From Pseudomonas sp. P8_241 (lineage in GTDB: Bacteria; Pseudomonadota; Gammaproteobacteria; Pseudomonadales; Pseudomonadaceae), in the NCBI RefSeq assembly GCF_034008315.1, contig NZ_CP125377.1:1810001-1874000 (forward strand): DNA of 64,000 nucleotides, read 5' to 3'. This document shows, one piece after another, positions 54,878 to 63,589 of this stretch. The position numbers were made by a program, and so were the translations under genes. The notes under the pieces were generated by a model. The model searched no databases, was not told the DNA's origin, and saw only the letters and a list, made by a program, of their open reading frames with translations. How positions within the stretch are numbered: the first letter of the stretch is position 1; every line of letters begins with the position of its first letter.

Positions 54878-55153
54878 TCAGCTCTCGGTTTTTTTCTCCG
54901 CCGTATCCAACTCTTTCAAACGCTGATCGATCAACTGGCACTTGTCCGGCAAATCCTTGGCCGCGGTTCCCAAATCCATCTTCTGCAATTCATCGTTGAT
55001 CTCTTTGGCCTTTGCCGGATTCTGTTCTGTCAGCTTGGTCACTTCCCGGGCCAGCTGTTCGCGTTTTTGCGTAGCCTCTTCGGGAGTGCAAGCCCAGGCA
55101 GGCAAGGCACAGATCAAGGTGGCGGCGAGGGTGAACTTCAATAGTGATTTCAT
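54878..55153 (-). CDS. Small exported helical protein
   Basis: A 91-residue protein with a signal peptide (MKSLLKFTLAATLICALPAWA, then CTPEEA). The mature part is a charged helical hairpin (ATQKREQLAREVTKLTEQNPAKAKEINDELQKMDLG) with a second cysteine (LPDKCQLID), suggesting one disulfide. Probably periplasmic. It is seen in pseudomonads as a hypothetical protein. Convergent with the helicase gene. Confidence 0.82.
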   Translation of the reverse strand: MKSLLKFTLAATLICALPAWACTPEEATQKREQLAREVTKLTEQNPAKAKEINDELQKMDLGTAAKDLPDKCQLIDQRLKELDTAEKKTES

Positions 55154-55261
55154 GGGGCAGGCCTCAGTTCCGGTTAAGGCGGGTTAACCGGTTGAGCGCT
55201 AACGACGATGGAAAGTTCAGTCAAGGGGTTGAGGACCGCGCCGAAAGTCCGCCCACACACT

Positions 55262-55289
55262 TGTAGGAGCGAGCATGCTCGCGATCCGC
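55262..55289. repeat. Single REP core, GAGCATGCTCGCGA class
   Basis: One REP half, TGTAGGAGCGAGCATGCTCGCGA, lies just before the end of the DUF899 gene without a visible partner. Confidence 0.7.
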
Positions 55290-55301
55290 CGCGACTCGGT
55301 T

Positions 55302-56045
55302 TCAAACCTGGCCGCCACCATGGCAGCAACCCGCCGACGCCTTGTCCTCATACTTGTCGTGATGCCGCACCCATTCCATGATCTCTTCTTCATTGCGCCC
55401 CTTCGGCGTCAGGTCGAGATAGTTGTAAGTACCGACCAGCATGTCCAAACCTCGGGCATAGGTTGAATAGGTGTGGAAGATATCCCCGGCTTCTTTGCGA
55501 TAAAACACGCTGAGACCCGGGAGCTCTTCTTCGGCACCGTCAGTTTTTTCGTAGTTGTAGGTAGCCTTTCCCGCGGCGACGTCTTCGGCCCTTGCTGTTA
55601 CGCCAAAGTCGTAGTTGAAATCGCAACCTTCTGACGAGAGCCAGTCGAATTTCCACCCCATGCGTCGCTTGAAGGCCTGGAACTCGGCGAACGGTGCGTG
55701 GGACACCGCCACCACGGCCACATCATGATGAGCCAGATGCTGATTGGCGCCGTCGATATGGTCCGAGAGGAAGGAACAGCCAGGGCAACCTTCGTCCCAG
55801 CCTTCGGCAAACATGAAGTGGTAAATGACCAACTGGCTGCGACCGCCGAAAAGATCAGCCAGTTTCAACTCTCCGTTCGGTCCCTGAAAGTGGTAGTCCT
55901 TGTCGATTTTTACCCAAGGCAGTGCTCGGCGTTCGGCGCTGAGTCTGTCCCTTTCCTTGGTGAAGGCTTTTTCGTGGGCCAGGTGCTGTTTGCGGGCGGC
56001 TAGCCATTCTTCCCGCGACACGACGGGATGATTCTGAATGTTCAT
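55302..56045 (-). CDS. DUF899 thioredoxin-fold protein
   Basis: A 247-residue cytoplasmic protein. The DUF899 pattern is complete: VVSREEWLAARKQHLAHEKAFTKERDRLSAERRALPWVKI, LADLFGGRSQLVIYHFMF, and the thioredoxin-like GCPGCSFLSDHIDG. It ends GRNEEEIMEWVRHHDKYE and a GCCHGGG tail. CPGC is a possible redox site. An upstream in-frame extension to 56177 is unlikely because the family starts near this ATG. Function is unknown. Confidence 0.9.
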   Translation of the reverse strand: MNIQNHPVVSREEWLAARKQHLAHEKAFTKERDRLSAERRALPWVKIDKDYHFQGPNGELKLADLFGGRSQLVIYHFMFAEGWDEGCPGCSFLSDHIDGANQHLAHHDVAVVAVSHAPFAEFQAFKRRMGWKFDWLSSEGCDFNYDFGVTARAEDVAAGKATYNYEKTDGAEEELPGLSVFYRKEAGDIFHTYSTYARGLDMLVGTYNYLDLTPKGRNEEEIMEWVRHHDKYEDKASAGCCHGGGQV

Positions 56046-56219
56046 GGTGTTGTTCTCCTGCGTGGGGCTGGGAGTGGACTTACACAGCCTAGTCGTTTGA
56101 CCCGCGTTCAATTCGACAGACCGCCGGTCGGTCTCGGTAAAAACCTCGGCTGAACGGCTACGGGCTGCATCGGTCACAAGCTATGAAGGCCCTCACTCGT
56201 GGGCACCGGAGGTTGCAGG

Positions 56220-56609
56220 ATGACGACTTATAACTGGGATTTGATCGAGCGCCTGCTGCATGAAGTGCAGCATGGTGAAGCCAGCTTTACCCCAAGGCCG
56301 TATGCCGAGCAGTATGTGGCGCAAAAAGCGACCGAAGGTGAGCAGACAGAGAACCTGGACCATCTCAAAGCGGTGGCAGGTGAATACGAAAAGCTGTTAC
56401 TGGAGCGGGGCTACATTGAACCTCGGCCTGAAGAACAGGGCGGTACAGGTTCGAATTATATTTTGACGCCGCGCGGATCGAGCCTCTTGAGCCTGATCGA
56501 CAGCAGCATTCCGGGCAATGATCATCCTCGCCAGGTGTTGGATGAGCAGGAGGATGCGCTGGATGAGGTGACATTTGATGAAGTGGCGTCGAGGGCGCAG
56601 ATTGCCTAA
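56220..56609 (+). CDS. DUF2513-like small protein
   Basis: A 129-residue protein starting MTTYNWDLIERLLHEVQH. The pattern of an N-terminal helix, then HLKAVAGEYEKLLLERGYIEPRP and YILTPRGSSLLSLI, fits a winged-helix protein of the DUF2513 type, where the 'L-T-x-x-G' end marks the wing. The acidic tail is family-atypical. GGAGG lies a few bases upstream of ATG 56220. A regulatory role is inferred from fold only. Confidence 0.75.
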   Translation: MTTYNWDLIERLLHEVQHGEASFTPRPYAEQYVAQKATEGEQTENLDHLKAVAGEYEKLLLERGYIEPRPEEQGGTGSNYILTPRGSSLLSLIDSSIPGNDHPRQVLDEQEDALDEVTFDEVASRAQIA

Positions 56610-56619
56610 CACTTCAAAC

Positions 56620-56692
56620 ATCAGCAGATCGCAGCCTTTGGCAGCTCCTACGATTGATCCGTAGGAGCTGCCGAAGGCTGCGATCTGCTGAT
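56620..56692. terminator. Palindrome between convergent genes (GATCGCAGCC class)
   Basis: ATCAGCAGATCGCAGCC and the inverse GGCTGCGATCTGCTGAT flank a CTACGATTGATCCGTAG centre: a near-perfect 73-base hairpin that probably ends both transcripts. Confidence 0.75.
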
Positions 56693-56695
56693 CTT

Positions 56696-57565
56696 TCAAC
56701 TTTGTTTGGCCGCTTTCAGGCACTTCAAATCACTGAAATCTTTCTTCACACCCTCAATCTTCGTCAGTAACCGTTGCCGTTGCGTCGGCGTGCTCTCAGC
56801 CATCAAGTCGACGAACAGCGCCCGCGCCTGGGCTTCCGTGGTGGCAAAGGCCTCGCGGTAGGCCGGTGTCCATAAGCGTTCGCGATTGACCAGTAGCGTC
56901 TCGATTCTCTGTGGGAATTCCGGACTTTGGCGTTGCGCCACGGCCGCGCTGAACTGTTTCTGCCAGTGGACACGGTTGGCGATCCATTGGGTGTTTTGTT
57001 CGCCAAGTGCATTGGACCACGTCACGACACGCTGTTTCTGCGCTGAACCAAGCGGCCCCATCCAGTCGTCAAGGCGCTTCTCCATGCGTTCGGCTCGTTC
57101 CTTGATTTGCTGGGCGAGGGGCGGCTTGAGGTACTGCTCCTGGCGTTTGCGCTGGTCTTTGGCGAAGGCATCGTTCATTTCTGCAACTTGCTTGTCATCC
57201 AGCCCTTGCAATAGCTGTATGGCTGAAGGGGTAATTTCCAAAGCGGTTTCGGCAATCGCTTGCCGAGCTTCATTGGCTCGGGCTTGCAGCGCGGCATCAG
57301 TGACCTGGTTGTCGGCGACCATTGATTGCAACCGGTCCAGCCAATCGAGGTAACCCGGCAGTTGAGTGCTGCAGTGCCAACTCAGGTGTTCTTTCAGGCG
57401 CTCATCCAGCCAGCTCTTTTGCTCGCCGTTCATGTCCAGGTAATCGCTGAGTGTCCAGGGGATGATTACATCGAGGTTGCGGTAAGCCAGGCCCATGCGA
57501 CTGCATGCGCCCAGCGCGAGGGTGACGGTGAGCGCAATTGCCATATGTGCGAGCCAGCGAGACAT
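56696..57565 (-). CDS. DUF6279-family lipoprotein
   Basis: A 289-residue protein with a lipoprotein signal (ALTVTLALGAC, lipobox cysteine at residue 20). The N-terminal mature motif RMGLAYRNLDVIIPWTLSDYLDMNGEQKSWLDERLKEHLSWH is the DUF6279 hallmark. The rest is helical and charged. It is expected to be an outer-membrane or periplasmic lipoprotein, function unknown. Single gene, convergent with the DUF2513-like gene. Confidence 0.88.
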   Translation of the reverse strand: MSRWLAHMAIALTVTLALGACSRMGLAYRNLDVIIPWTLSDYLDMNGEQKSWLDERLKEHLSWHCSTQLPGYLDWLDRLQSMVADNQVTDAALQARANEARQAIAETALEITPSAIQLLQGLDDKQVAEMNDAFAKDQRKRQEQYLKPPLAQQIKERAERMEKRLDDWMGPLGSAQKQRVVTWSNALGEQNTQWIANRVHWQKQFSAAVAQRQSPEFPQRIETLLVNRERLWTPAYREAFATTEAQARALFVDLMAESTPTQRQRLLTKIEGVKKDFSDLKCLKAAKQS

Positions 57566-57642
57566 GGGCGAGTCCTTGCGAAAGCCTGCCTTCGGGAACT
57601 GATTCTCATGTGAACGCAGGATGAGCCCGGCAGTTCAGCCGA

Positions 57643-58365
57643 TCAATAGAACGCGTGCACAGCCTTGAGGGTGACCAGTGCGTCGCACTGACTGTTGTGA
57701 CCGGAGTAGGCCGGGCAATCGCTGCCCCGCAGGCTTGAATCACTGTAGATCAGGTCCAGATCGATGCCCATGAACGGGCGGGACAATTTCAGCGACCAAT
57801 CGGTAAAACTGCCTACATACCCGCCATCCACCGCGACCGGTGCATTGAGTTGGTGAGTGGTGTATTTCATGCTGACACCGATGCCGAACGGTTGATTACC
57901 GCCCAGGTCCGCAAAAAGGGTGTTGTTTTGTTTGTCCGGGTCATTGCTGAACGCAACGCCAAAACGGCTGCCCAGCAAGGTCAGCCCACCGAAAAGCTCC
58001 TGGCTGTTCAGGGTTTCGACTTCAGGGTAGCTGTAGCGGATCATGCCGACTTCGTAACCCAGGGTTTGGTCGAAGGGCTGTTTAAAACCGACGTAGGAAT
58101 CGATCTCAAGGTTTTTGCCAGGACTGATGCCCATGCTCGGCGCCCATTGGCCAACGTAAAAGCCGCTGTCGTGGCTCAGGTCCAGGCCACCGTGGAACGA
58201 GCCGACAGCATTGGGTTTGACCAGACCCTGGGCCATGCTGCGACTGGGGCTGGTGCCGAGCTTGAGGTCGAAATCACCCAGTTCGCGCTGAAAGATCTGG
58301 GCGTGCGCCAGTGAACTGGCCAGCAAGCCGACGAACAGAAGCGATAAACAGGAAAATTTGAGCAT
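57643..58365 (-). CDS. TorF-family putative porin
   Basis: A 240-residue protein with a signal peptide (MLKFSCLSLLFVGLLASSLAHA, cleavage before QIFQ). A beta-barrel follows: GSFHGGLDLSHDSGFYVGQWAPSMG...EIDSYVGFKQPF is characteristic of TorF-family proteins, as is the strand end LVTLKAVHAFY with a terminal aromatic residue. Expected in the outer membrane. Substrate unknown. Confidence 0.85.
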   Translation of the reverse strand: MLKFSCLSLLFVGLLASSLAHAQIFQRELGDFDLKLGTSPSRSMAQGLVKPNAVGSFHGGLDLSHDSGFYVGQWAPSMGISPGKNLEIDSYVGFKQPFDQTLGYEVGMIRYSYPEVETLNSQELFGGLTLLGSRFGVAFSNDPDKQNNTLFADLGGNQPFGIGVSMKYTTHQLNAPVAVDGGYVGSFTDWSLKLSRPFMGIDLDLIYSDSSLRGSDCPAYSGHNSQCDALVTLKAVHAFY

Positions 58366-58572
58366 GCGTCACTCCTTGAGCAGCGGGTGCCGATGAAAAA
58401 TCGGCTGAAACGCTTGATCCAGACGCGTGCAAGGATACCGGCGAATGATCGGCATAAAGGGCCGTTCGTCGATTTTTAAACGATGGGTTGCAGCAAGAGG
58501 TGATGCAAGAGGGGTTCCAGTCCAAGCGCTTCGAGCTTCAAAGCGCTTGAGGACCAGGTGACGCGAGGGGTA

Positions 58573-58752
58573 TTACTTTTTGCCCAAGGTGATCTGCTTG
58601 GACGGGCCGAACGTCTGGCCGCTGACGCCTTTGGCAATTTGCTGGATTTCACCGCCGGACTTGAGGAACGCAGCAATCTGGCTGTTGATCGATTCGCTGG
58701 TTTCGACGGCTGGAGCTGGCTTTGCTTTGCTGGTGGATGCTTTTACGCGCAT
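58573..58752 (-). CDS. Small conserved-type protein of unknown function
   Basis: A 59-residue basic protein (MRVKASTSKAKPAPAVETSE...). The C-terminal half, INSQIAAFLKSGGEIQQIAKGVSG, has the helix-GG-x-I-Q-x-I pattern also found in the end of SutA-like Pseudomonas proteins. The start is uncertain: ATG 58761 or 58752 are both possible. No operon partner. Confidence 0.6.
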   Translation of the reverse strand: MRVKASTSKAKPAPAVETSESINSQIAAFLKSGGEIQQIAKGVSGQTFGPSKQITLGKK

Positions 58753-58806
58753 GGCGGCCATTAACCTGTAGAAAATTAACTTGGCCATGCATCGTACAGG
58801 AAACAC

Positions 58807-59112
58807 CGGATAATTGCTTGGCGAATATCCCCTGCATCGACTGATGGCCTATCTGGAATAAAGAGTTGGCCAATCTTCGAATTATTCCCCTAAGTCGCTG
58901 TTTTAACTAAATTCACTGCTAAAAAAAATGCAGTGTTGCGCCTGCCGGGGCTTGGCATAATTGCCCCAATCGGACTGACGAGCGGGCAGTCGCACAACCC
59001 AAACCCCGGAAAACCAAGGCTCGCAGAGGAATTTCGCGTGCCACCGGGCCGAGCGCCCAACGAAGCGGTTAAAACCGGGTAGAATGCCGCCCACGCAATG
59101 AGGGTATTGGAC
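58807..59112. other. Intergenic region before the S1-domain gene
   Basis: About 305 bases. It should hold divergent promoters for the small protein and the S1-domain gene; no clear consensus promoter, repeat or RNA gene was seen. Confidence 0.4.
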
Positions 59113-59949
59113 ATGGCTTTAGTCGGGCGTTACAACAGTTTGCAAGTGGTTAAACACACTAACTTCGGTTTATATCTGGACGGTGGGGCGGATGGCGAAA
59201 TTCTTTTGCCCAATCGTTATATCCCCAAAGATATTCCCAGCGAAGATGAAGACTGGCTCAACGTTTTTATTTATCTGGACAGCGATGACAAACTCATCGC
59301 AACGACGGAAAAACCGAAAGTTCAAGTCGGTGAATTTGCCAGTTTGAAAGTTGTTGAAGTCAACAGCATCGGGGTATTCCTGGATTGGGGGCTGCCCAAG
59401 GATTTGTTGCTGCCGTACTCCGAAGAGAAGCGTCAGATGACGGCCGGCGAGTACGTGGTGGTGCACGTCTACCTCGACAAGCACACCCGCCGCATCACCG
59501 CGACTGCGCGCCTGGACCGCTATCTGGACAAGACCCCGGCCAACTACACCGCGGGCCAGGAGGTCGATTTGCTGGTTGCCGAAGCCACTGACATGGGCTT
59601 CAAGGCGATCATCAATAACAAGCACTGGGGCTTGATTCACAAGAACGAAATCTTCAAGTTCATGCGTGCCGGCAAGGAAGAGAAGGGTTTCATCAAGGAA
59701 GTGCGTGCCGATGGCAAGATCAGCCTGAGCCTGCAACCGGTCGGCCAGGAAGCGGCGACCAGCCTTAACTCGAAGATCCTCGCCAAGTTGCGCGAAAACA
59801 ACGGCAGCTTGGCGATCAGCGACAAGAGCGATCCGGTATTGATCAGCAGCATGTTCGGTGTCAGCAAGGGCAACTTCAAAAAGGCCATTGGTGCGCTGTA
59901 CAAGAATGGCCAGATCGTCATTCATGCCGATCGCATCGAACTAAGCTGA
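59113..59949 (+). CDS. CvfB-like S1 RNA-binding protein
   Basis: A 278-residue cytoplasmic protein with serial S1-like OB domains: GRYNSLQVVKHTNFGLYLDGGADGEILLP (residues 5-33), VGEFASLKVVEVNSIGVFLDWGLPKDLLLP (about 75-104) and a third around GQEVDLLVAEATDMGFKAIINNKHWGLIH. A C-terminal winged helix follows (SDPVLISSMFGVSKGNFKKAIGALYKNGQI). This order is that of CvfB/YitL. It probably influences RNA stability or translation. The bidirectional hairpin at 59954 follows. Confidence 0.9.
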   Translation: MALVGRYNSLQVVKHTNFGLYLDGGADGEILLPNRYIPKDIPSEDEDWLNVFIYLDSDDKLIATTEKPKVQVGEFASLKVVEVNSIGVFLDWGLPKDLLLPYSEEKRQMTAGEYVVVHVYLDKHTRRITATARLDRYLDKTPANYTAGQEVDLLVAEATDMGFKAIINNKHWGLIHKNEIFKFMRAGKEEKGFIKEVRADGKISLSLQPVGQEAATSLNSKILAKLRENNGSLAISDKSDPVLISSMFGVSKGNFKKAIGALYKNGQIVIHADRIELS

Positions 59950-59953
59950 TCCC

Positions 59954-60032
59954 CGTAGGAGCTGCCGCAGGCTGCGATCGTTGCTGTTTAGTCATCAGAA
60001 TCAAAAGATCGCAGCCTGCGGCAGCTCCTACG
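59954..60032. repeat. Palindromic repeat (GATCGCAGCC class)
   Basis: CGTAGGAGCTGCCGCAGGCTGCGATC and an exact inverse copy enclose about 27 bases after the S1-domain gene. Confidence 0.85.
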
Positions 60033-60053
60033 GTTGGCATCCTTGATTGTTGA

Positions 60054-60085
60054 CCCCGGAATCAGAAGGCCGGGGTTTTTGTTTT
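60054..60085 (+). terminator. Intrinsic terminator
   Basis: CCCCGG (60054-60059) pairs with CCGGGG (60070-60075), followed by a T-rich run. It separates the S1-domain gene from the EamA gene. Confidence 0.85.
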
Positions 60086-60129
60086 TACTGTCGAGTCTCT
60101 GTCATGGATTGTGAAGTCGAGGTGTTTCA

Positions 60130-61062
60130 GTGACTGCCACCCGGCGTAGCGCCGATGGCTTTGCCCTGCAAGTGATGGTCGGGTTGTGCCTGGTCTGGGG
60201 CGTTCAGCAGGTGATGATCAAGTGGGCAGCTCCGGACATTGCACCGGTGATGCAGGCGGCAGCGCGGTCAGGCATGTCAGCTTTGCTCGTAGGATTGTTG
60301 ATCTGTTGGAAGGGCGGTTGGGATCAGGTCGCTTCTACCTGGCGCGGTGGGCTGTTGGCTGGCGCGCTGTTCGGTGTGGAGTTCTTCTTCATTTCCGAAG
60401 GTCTGCAACTGACGACCGCGGCGCACATGTCGGTGTTTCTCTACACGGCGCCAATCTTCACTGCGCTAGGCGTGCATTGGCTGTTGCCCAGTGAGCGGTT
60501 GAGACCCTTGCAATGGTTGGGGATTATCCTCGCGTTCGTCGGGATTGCGATCGCCTTTGCCGGGGGTGTCTCCTGGGATAATCTCGATCGCCGCATGTTG
60601 ATGGGCGATGCGCTGGGCGTGCTCGCCGGCGCCGCCTGGGGCGCTACGACAGTGGTTGTGCGTGCATCTCGGCTGTCGGAAGCACCTGTCACGTTGACGC
60701 TGTTTTACCAGTTGATCGTCGGCTTCGTCGGGCTGCTATTGATCGCATTGCTCAGTGGGCAGATTACCCACGTCAACTTGACCACCGTGGCGGTGGCCAG
60801 CGTGTTGTTTCAGGGCATCGTAGTGTCGTTTTTCAGTTATCTGGTGTGGTTCTGGCTGCTGCGTCGATATCTGGCGGCGAATCTTGCGGTGTTCTCGTTC
60901 ATGACGCCGCTCTTCGGCGTCACGTTCGGTGTGGTGCTGCTCGGCGAGGACCTGAGCGTCAACTTCGTCGTCGGCGCCGTATTGGTACTGCTGGGCATTA
61001 CCTTTGTCAGCGCTGAGCAGTGGGTGCGCCGTCGTTTGCGCAAAGCCCTCGGGCAGCACTGA
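60130..61062 (+). CDS. EamA/DMT-family transporter
   Basis: A 310-residue membrane protein with ten helices in two EamA repeats: LCLVWGVQQVMIKWAAPDIAPVMQAAARSGMSALLVGLLI first, and LLVGFVG...FLVWFWLLRRYLAANLAVFSFMTPLFGVTFGVVLLGEDL in the second. The C-terminus is basic (VRRRLRKAL). GTG 60130 has GAGG 8 bases upstream. Its last 56 bases overlap the convergent YbfB-type MFS gene. Confidence 0.9.
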   Translation: MTATRRSADGFALQVMVGLCLVWGVQQVMIKWAAPDIAPVMQAAARSGMSALLVGLLICWKGGWDQVASTWRGGLLAGALFGVEFFFISEGLQLTTAAHMSVFLYTAPIFTALGVHWLLPSERLRPLQWLGIILAFVGIAIAFAGGVSWDNLDRRMLMGDALGVLAGAAWGATTVVVRASRLSEAPVTLTLFYQLIVGFVGLLLIALLSGQITHVNLTTVAVASVLFQGIVVSFFSYLVWFWLLRRYLAANLAVFSFMTPLFGVTFGVVLLGEDLSVNFVVGAVLVLLGITFVSAEQWVRRRLRKALGQH

Positions 61063-62188
61063 CCGACGCCAGGGACAGACCACCGGCAATCAGCAAGCCG
61101 CTGCCGGCGAACATCAGCGCCGGCTGCAGACCACCGCTGAAATGACTGCTCAGTGCCGCCAGCAACGGCCCGCTGAGTTGGCCCACGGCGAAACACGCAG
61201 TCAACAGCCCGGCGTTGCGTTGGGTGGCGTGGGGCGCCAGCTCCCGGGAGCGCTGCATCACCAATTGCATGCAGGCCAGGAACGGTGTGCCACAGAGGAT
61301 CACGCCCAGCGCCAGGCCCGGTCCATTGCCCAGCAGGCAGGCGAACACGCCCGCCGCTTGCAGCCACAATGTCGCCGTCAACCAGTGGCGTGTGGCACCT
61401 GGTTTTTGCCGCCGCAAACTGACCAGCAACACACCGCTCGCTGCCGCCAGGCCGAAGCAGGGCCAGAACAGGTCCGCCTGCCATTGTCCGTGAAACTGCG
61501 TGTTGGCCATCTGCGACAGGAAAGTGGCCGGAATGATGTAGCCCAAACCGTACAAGCCGTAGATCAGACCCAGGCGAGCGATGCCTGGGTGACTGCAACT
61601 GACGGGGTTGGGGGGAGGCGCCACATTAGCCTTCGGTTGCGGGAGGAACGGCAGGATCACCAGCAACATCACCAAGCCGACGGCCGCATAAATCAGCCAC
61701 AACGTAGCGGAAGTCTGGCCCAGCAGGTTCGATCCCAGCGCCAACAAGCCAGTCAGCAAAATCCCCAGGCCCGGACCGGCAAAGACCAGAGCACCCAGTC
61801 GTGGACGCCCGGCAGCCGCCGCCAGCGGTTGGCTCAGTGCGGTAATCATAACCAGCACCCAAGCGCTGGCGACGCCTGTACCGAAACGCAGCAACAGATG
61901 CGACCAGAAACCGTTGGCCCAGAACGAAGCGAGGGTCAGCACTACACACAGCCATAGCCCGCCAAGCAATCGTCGGCGAACCTGCTCCGGGCGCCGCGAG
62001 AACATCGCGTCTACTGCGCCAATGAAGTAACCGAGGTAATTGGCGGCAGCGATCAAGCCGGCAGCGGTCAGGTCGATCTGGCCTTCGCTCAGCAGGTGAG
62101 GCAGCTGCGGCGTCAAGGCGAAGCGCCCAATGCCCATCGCCATCATCAGCGCGATAAAACTGGCGGATAAGCGAATCAGAGGAGACAT
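61007..62188 (-). CDS. YbfB/YjiJ-family MFS transporter
   Basis: A 393-residue carrier with twelve helices. The N-terminus SFIALMMAMGIGRFALTPQLPHLLSEGQIDLTAAGLIAAANYLGYFIGA is the YbfB/YjiJ hallmark. It overlaps the convergent EamA gene at its 3' end. It is divergent from a LysR gene 104 bases away, which is the usual arrangement of a regulated exporter. Substrate unknown. Confidence 0.92.
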   Translation of the reverse strand: MSPLIRLSASFIALMMAMGIGRFALTPQLPHLLSEGQIDLTAAGLIAAANYLGYFIGAVDAMFSRRPEQVRRRLLGGLWLCVVLTLASFWANGFWSHLLLRFGTGVASAWVLVMITALSQPLAAAAGRPRLGALVFAGPGLGILLTGLLALGSNLLGQTSATLWLIYAAVGLVMLLVILPFLPQPKANVAPPPNPVSCSHPGIARLGLIYGLYGLGYIIPATFLSQMANTQFHGQWQADLFWPCFGLAAASGVLLVSLRRQKPGATRHWLTATLWLQAAGVFACLLGNGPGLALGVILCGTPFLACMQLVMQRSRELAPHATQRNAGLLTACFAVGQLSGPLLAALSSHFSGGLQPALMFAGSGLLIAGGLSLASVSAARGLCANDGAPTAQR

Positions 62189-62292
62189 GGTCTGGATTCC
62201 AGTTCAAGGATCAATGACCGTCAGGCTAGGACTGATTGACTTTCTTTAAAAATGAATAATATTGAGTAAGTTGTTCTGATTAGGAGAATGTC

Positions 62293-63186
62293 GTGGAATT
62301 CAGCCAATTGCGCATCTTCCAGGCCGTGGCGCAGGAGGGCTCGATCACCCGTGCTGCCGAACGGCTGCATCGGGTGCCGTCGAACCTGTCTACCCGGCTC
62401 AAGCAGCTGGAGGAGCAACTGGGTGTCGAACTGTTCCGGCGTGAGCGTCAGCGTTTGCAGTTGTCGCCTGCGGGAAAAGTCTTGCTGGATTACACCGTCA
62501 AACTGTTCGCCCTGCATGACGAAGCCAGTGCAGCGGTGCAGGGCGGTCAGCCAGCGGGCGATTTTGTACTCGGCACCATGTACAGCACGGCGGCGATTCA
62601 CTTGCCGGCGCTGCTGGCGCGGTATCACCGGCTGTATCCGGCGGTGAACCTGCAAGTGCAGTCCGGACCCAGTGGCGAATTGCTTGAAGGCTTGCTGACC
62701 GGTCGGCTTGATGCGGCGCTGGTGGATGGTCCGCTGGAGTTTGCCGGACTTGACGGCGTGCCGTTGTGTGAAGAGCGGCTGGTGCTGATCAGCGAGGCCG
62801 ATCATCCGCCCGTGCGCAGTGCGCTGGATGTGGAAGGGCGTTCGGTGTTCACCTTTCGCCAGGGCTGCTCTTACCGGATGCGCCTGGAAGCCTGGTTCGC
62901 CCATGACCATGCGGCGATGGGCCGGGCAATGGAGATAGAATCCTATCCGGGAATGCTGGCCTGTGTGATTGCCGGTTCAGGCGTGGCGTTGATGTCTGAG
63001 TCGATGCTTGCCAGCCTGCCGGGCCGTGAAAGCGTGGCCGTGCACCCCTTGGCCGAACCGTTTGCCAGTGCGACCACCTGGCTGATGTGGCGCAAGGGCA
63101 TGCTGGGGGCCAACTTGAACGCATGGATCGAACAACAGCAGGCGGTTTTTCCGCCGGCAATGTCGCCGGCACAGGCCATTGCCTGA
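62293..63186 (+). CDS. LysR-family transcriptional regulator (PtrR/NhaR-like branch)
   Basis: A 297-residue regulator. The winged helix is MEFSQLRIFQAVAQEGSITRAAERLHRVPSNLSTRLKQLEEQLGVELFRRERQRLQLSPAG (residues 1-61), with the recognition helix VPSNLSTRLKQLE. The effector domain follows (VLGTMYSTAAIHLPALLARYHRLYPAV). Being divergent from the YbfB/YjiJ-type MFS gene, it most likely controls that transporter from the 104-base shared gap. Confidence 0.92.
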   Translation: MEFSQLRIFQAVAQEGSITRAAERLHRVPSNLSTRLKQLEEQLGVELFRRERQRLQLSPAGKVLLDYTVKLFALHDEASAAVQGGQPAGDFVLGTMYSTAAIHLPALLARYHRLYPAVNLQVQSGPSGELLEGLLTGRLDAALVDGPLEFAGLDGVPLCEERLVLISEADHPPVRSALDVEGRSVFTFRQGCSYRMRLEAWFAHDHAAMGRAMEIESYPGMLACVIAGSGVALMSESMLASLPGRESVAVHPLAEPFASATTWLMWRKGMLGANLNAWIEQQQAVFPPAMSPAQAIA

Positions 63187-63322
63187 ACGCCGGGTGATTG
63201 TGATGGATTCAGTAACAGATCATTGCGACGTTGGGCGAGCATTGCTTGGGACTTCGGACTATTATCAGTGCGAAGGGGCTACAGAATTTTGGCCGCTCGG
63301 CACTACCCTGAAGGGGGGCACC

Positions 63323-63451
63323 ATGAAAGAGAAAATCCAAAACTGGCTGCACGACCTGGGTGTTGCACTCGGGTTGATCGAACCGCCTCTGCAACCTGTG
63401 CCTATTCGCACTGACGACGAACAGCGTCGGCGTCAGCAGCGACGTCGGTGA
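63323..63451 (+). CDS. 42-residue basic peptide
   Basis: A short frame with a strong purine-rich ribosome site (AAGGGGGG, 5 bases before ATG 63323). The sequence has an amphipathic helix (KEKIQNWLHDLGVALGLIEPP), a proline-rich turn and an arginine-rich end (RRRQQRRR). A longer in-frame start at 63179 overlaps the LysR gene and is less likely. Such short basic peptides are conserved in pseudomonads but uncharacterised. Confidence 0.65.
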   Translation: MKEKIQNWLHDLGVALGLIEPPLQPVPIRTDDEQRRRQQRRR

Positions 63452-63472
63452 TCGCGTCAGGGTTTGGGAAAG

Positions 63473-63557
63473 ATCGCAGCCTGCGGCGGCGCCTGCAGGG
63501 CGTTGTGCAAGTGTTGCGGTTGCGCGTGAATCCGTAGGAGCGCCGAAGGTTGCGATC
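63473..63557. repeat. Degenerate palindromic repeat (GATCGCAGCC class)
   Basis: GATCGCAGCCTGCGGC and a decayed inverse CGCCGAAGGTTGCGATC border about 50 bases between convergent small genes. Confidence 0.65.
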
Positions 63558-63589
63558 CTGGCGCTCTGATATTTCACTGGGCGCGGCAT

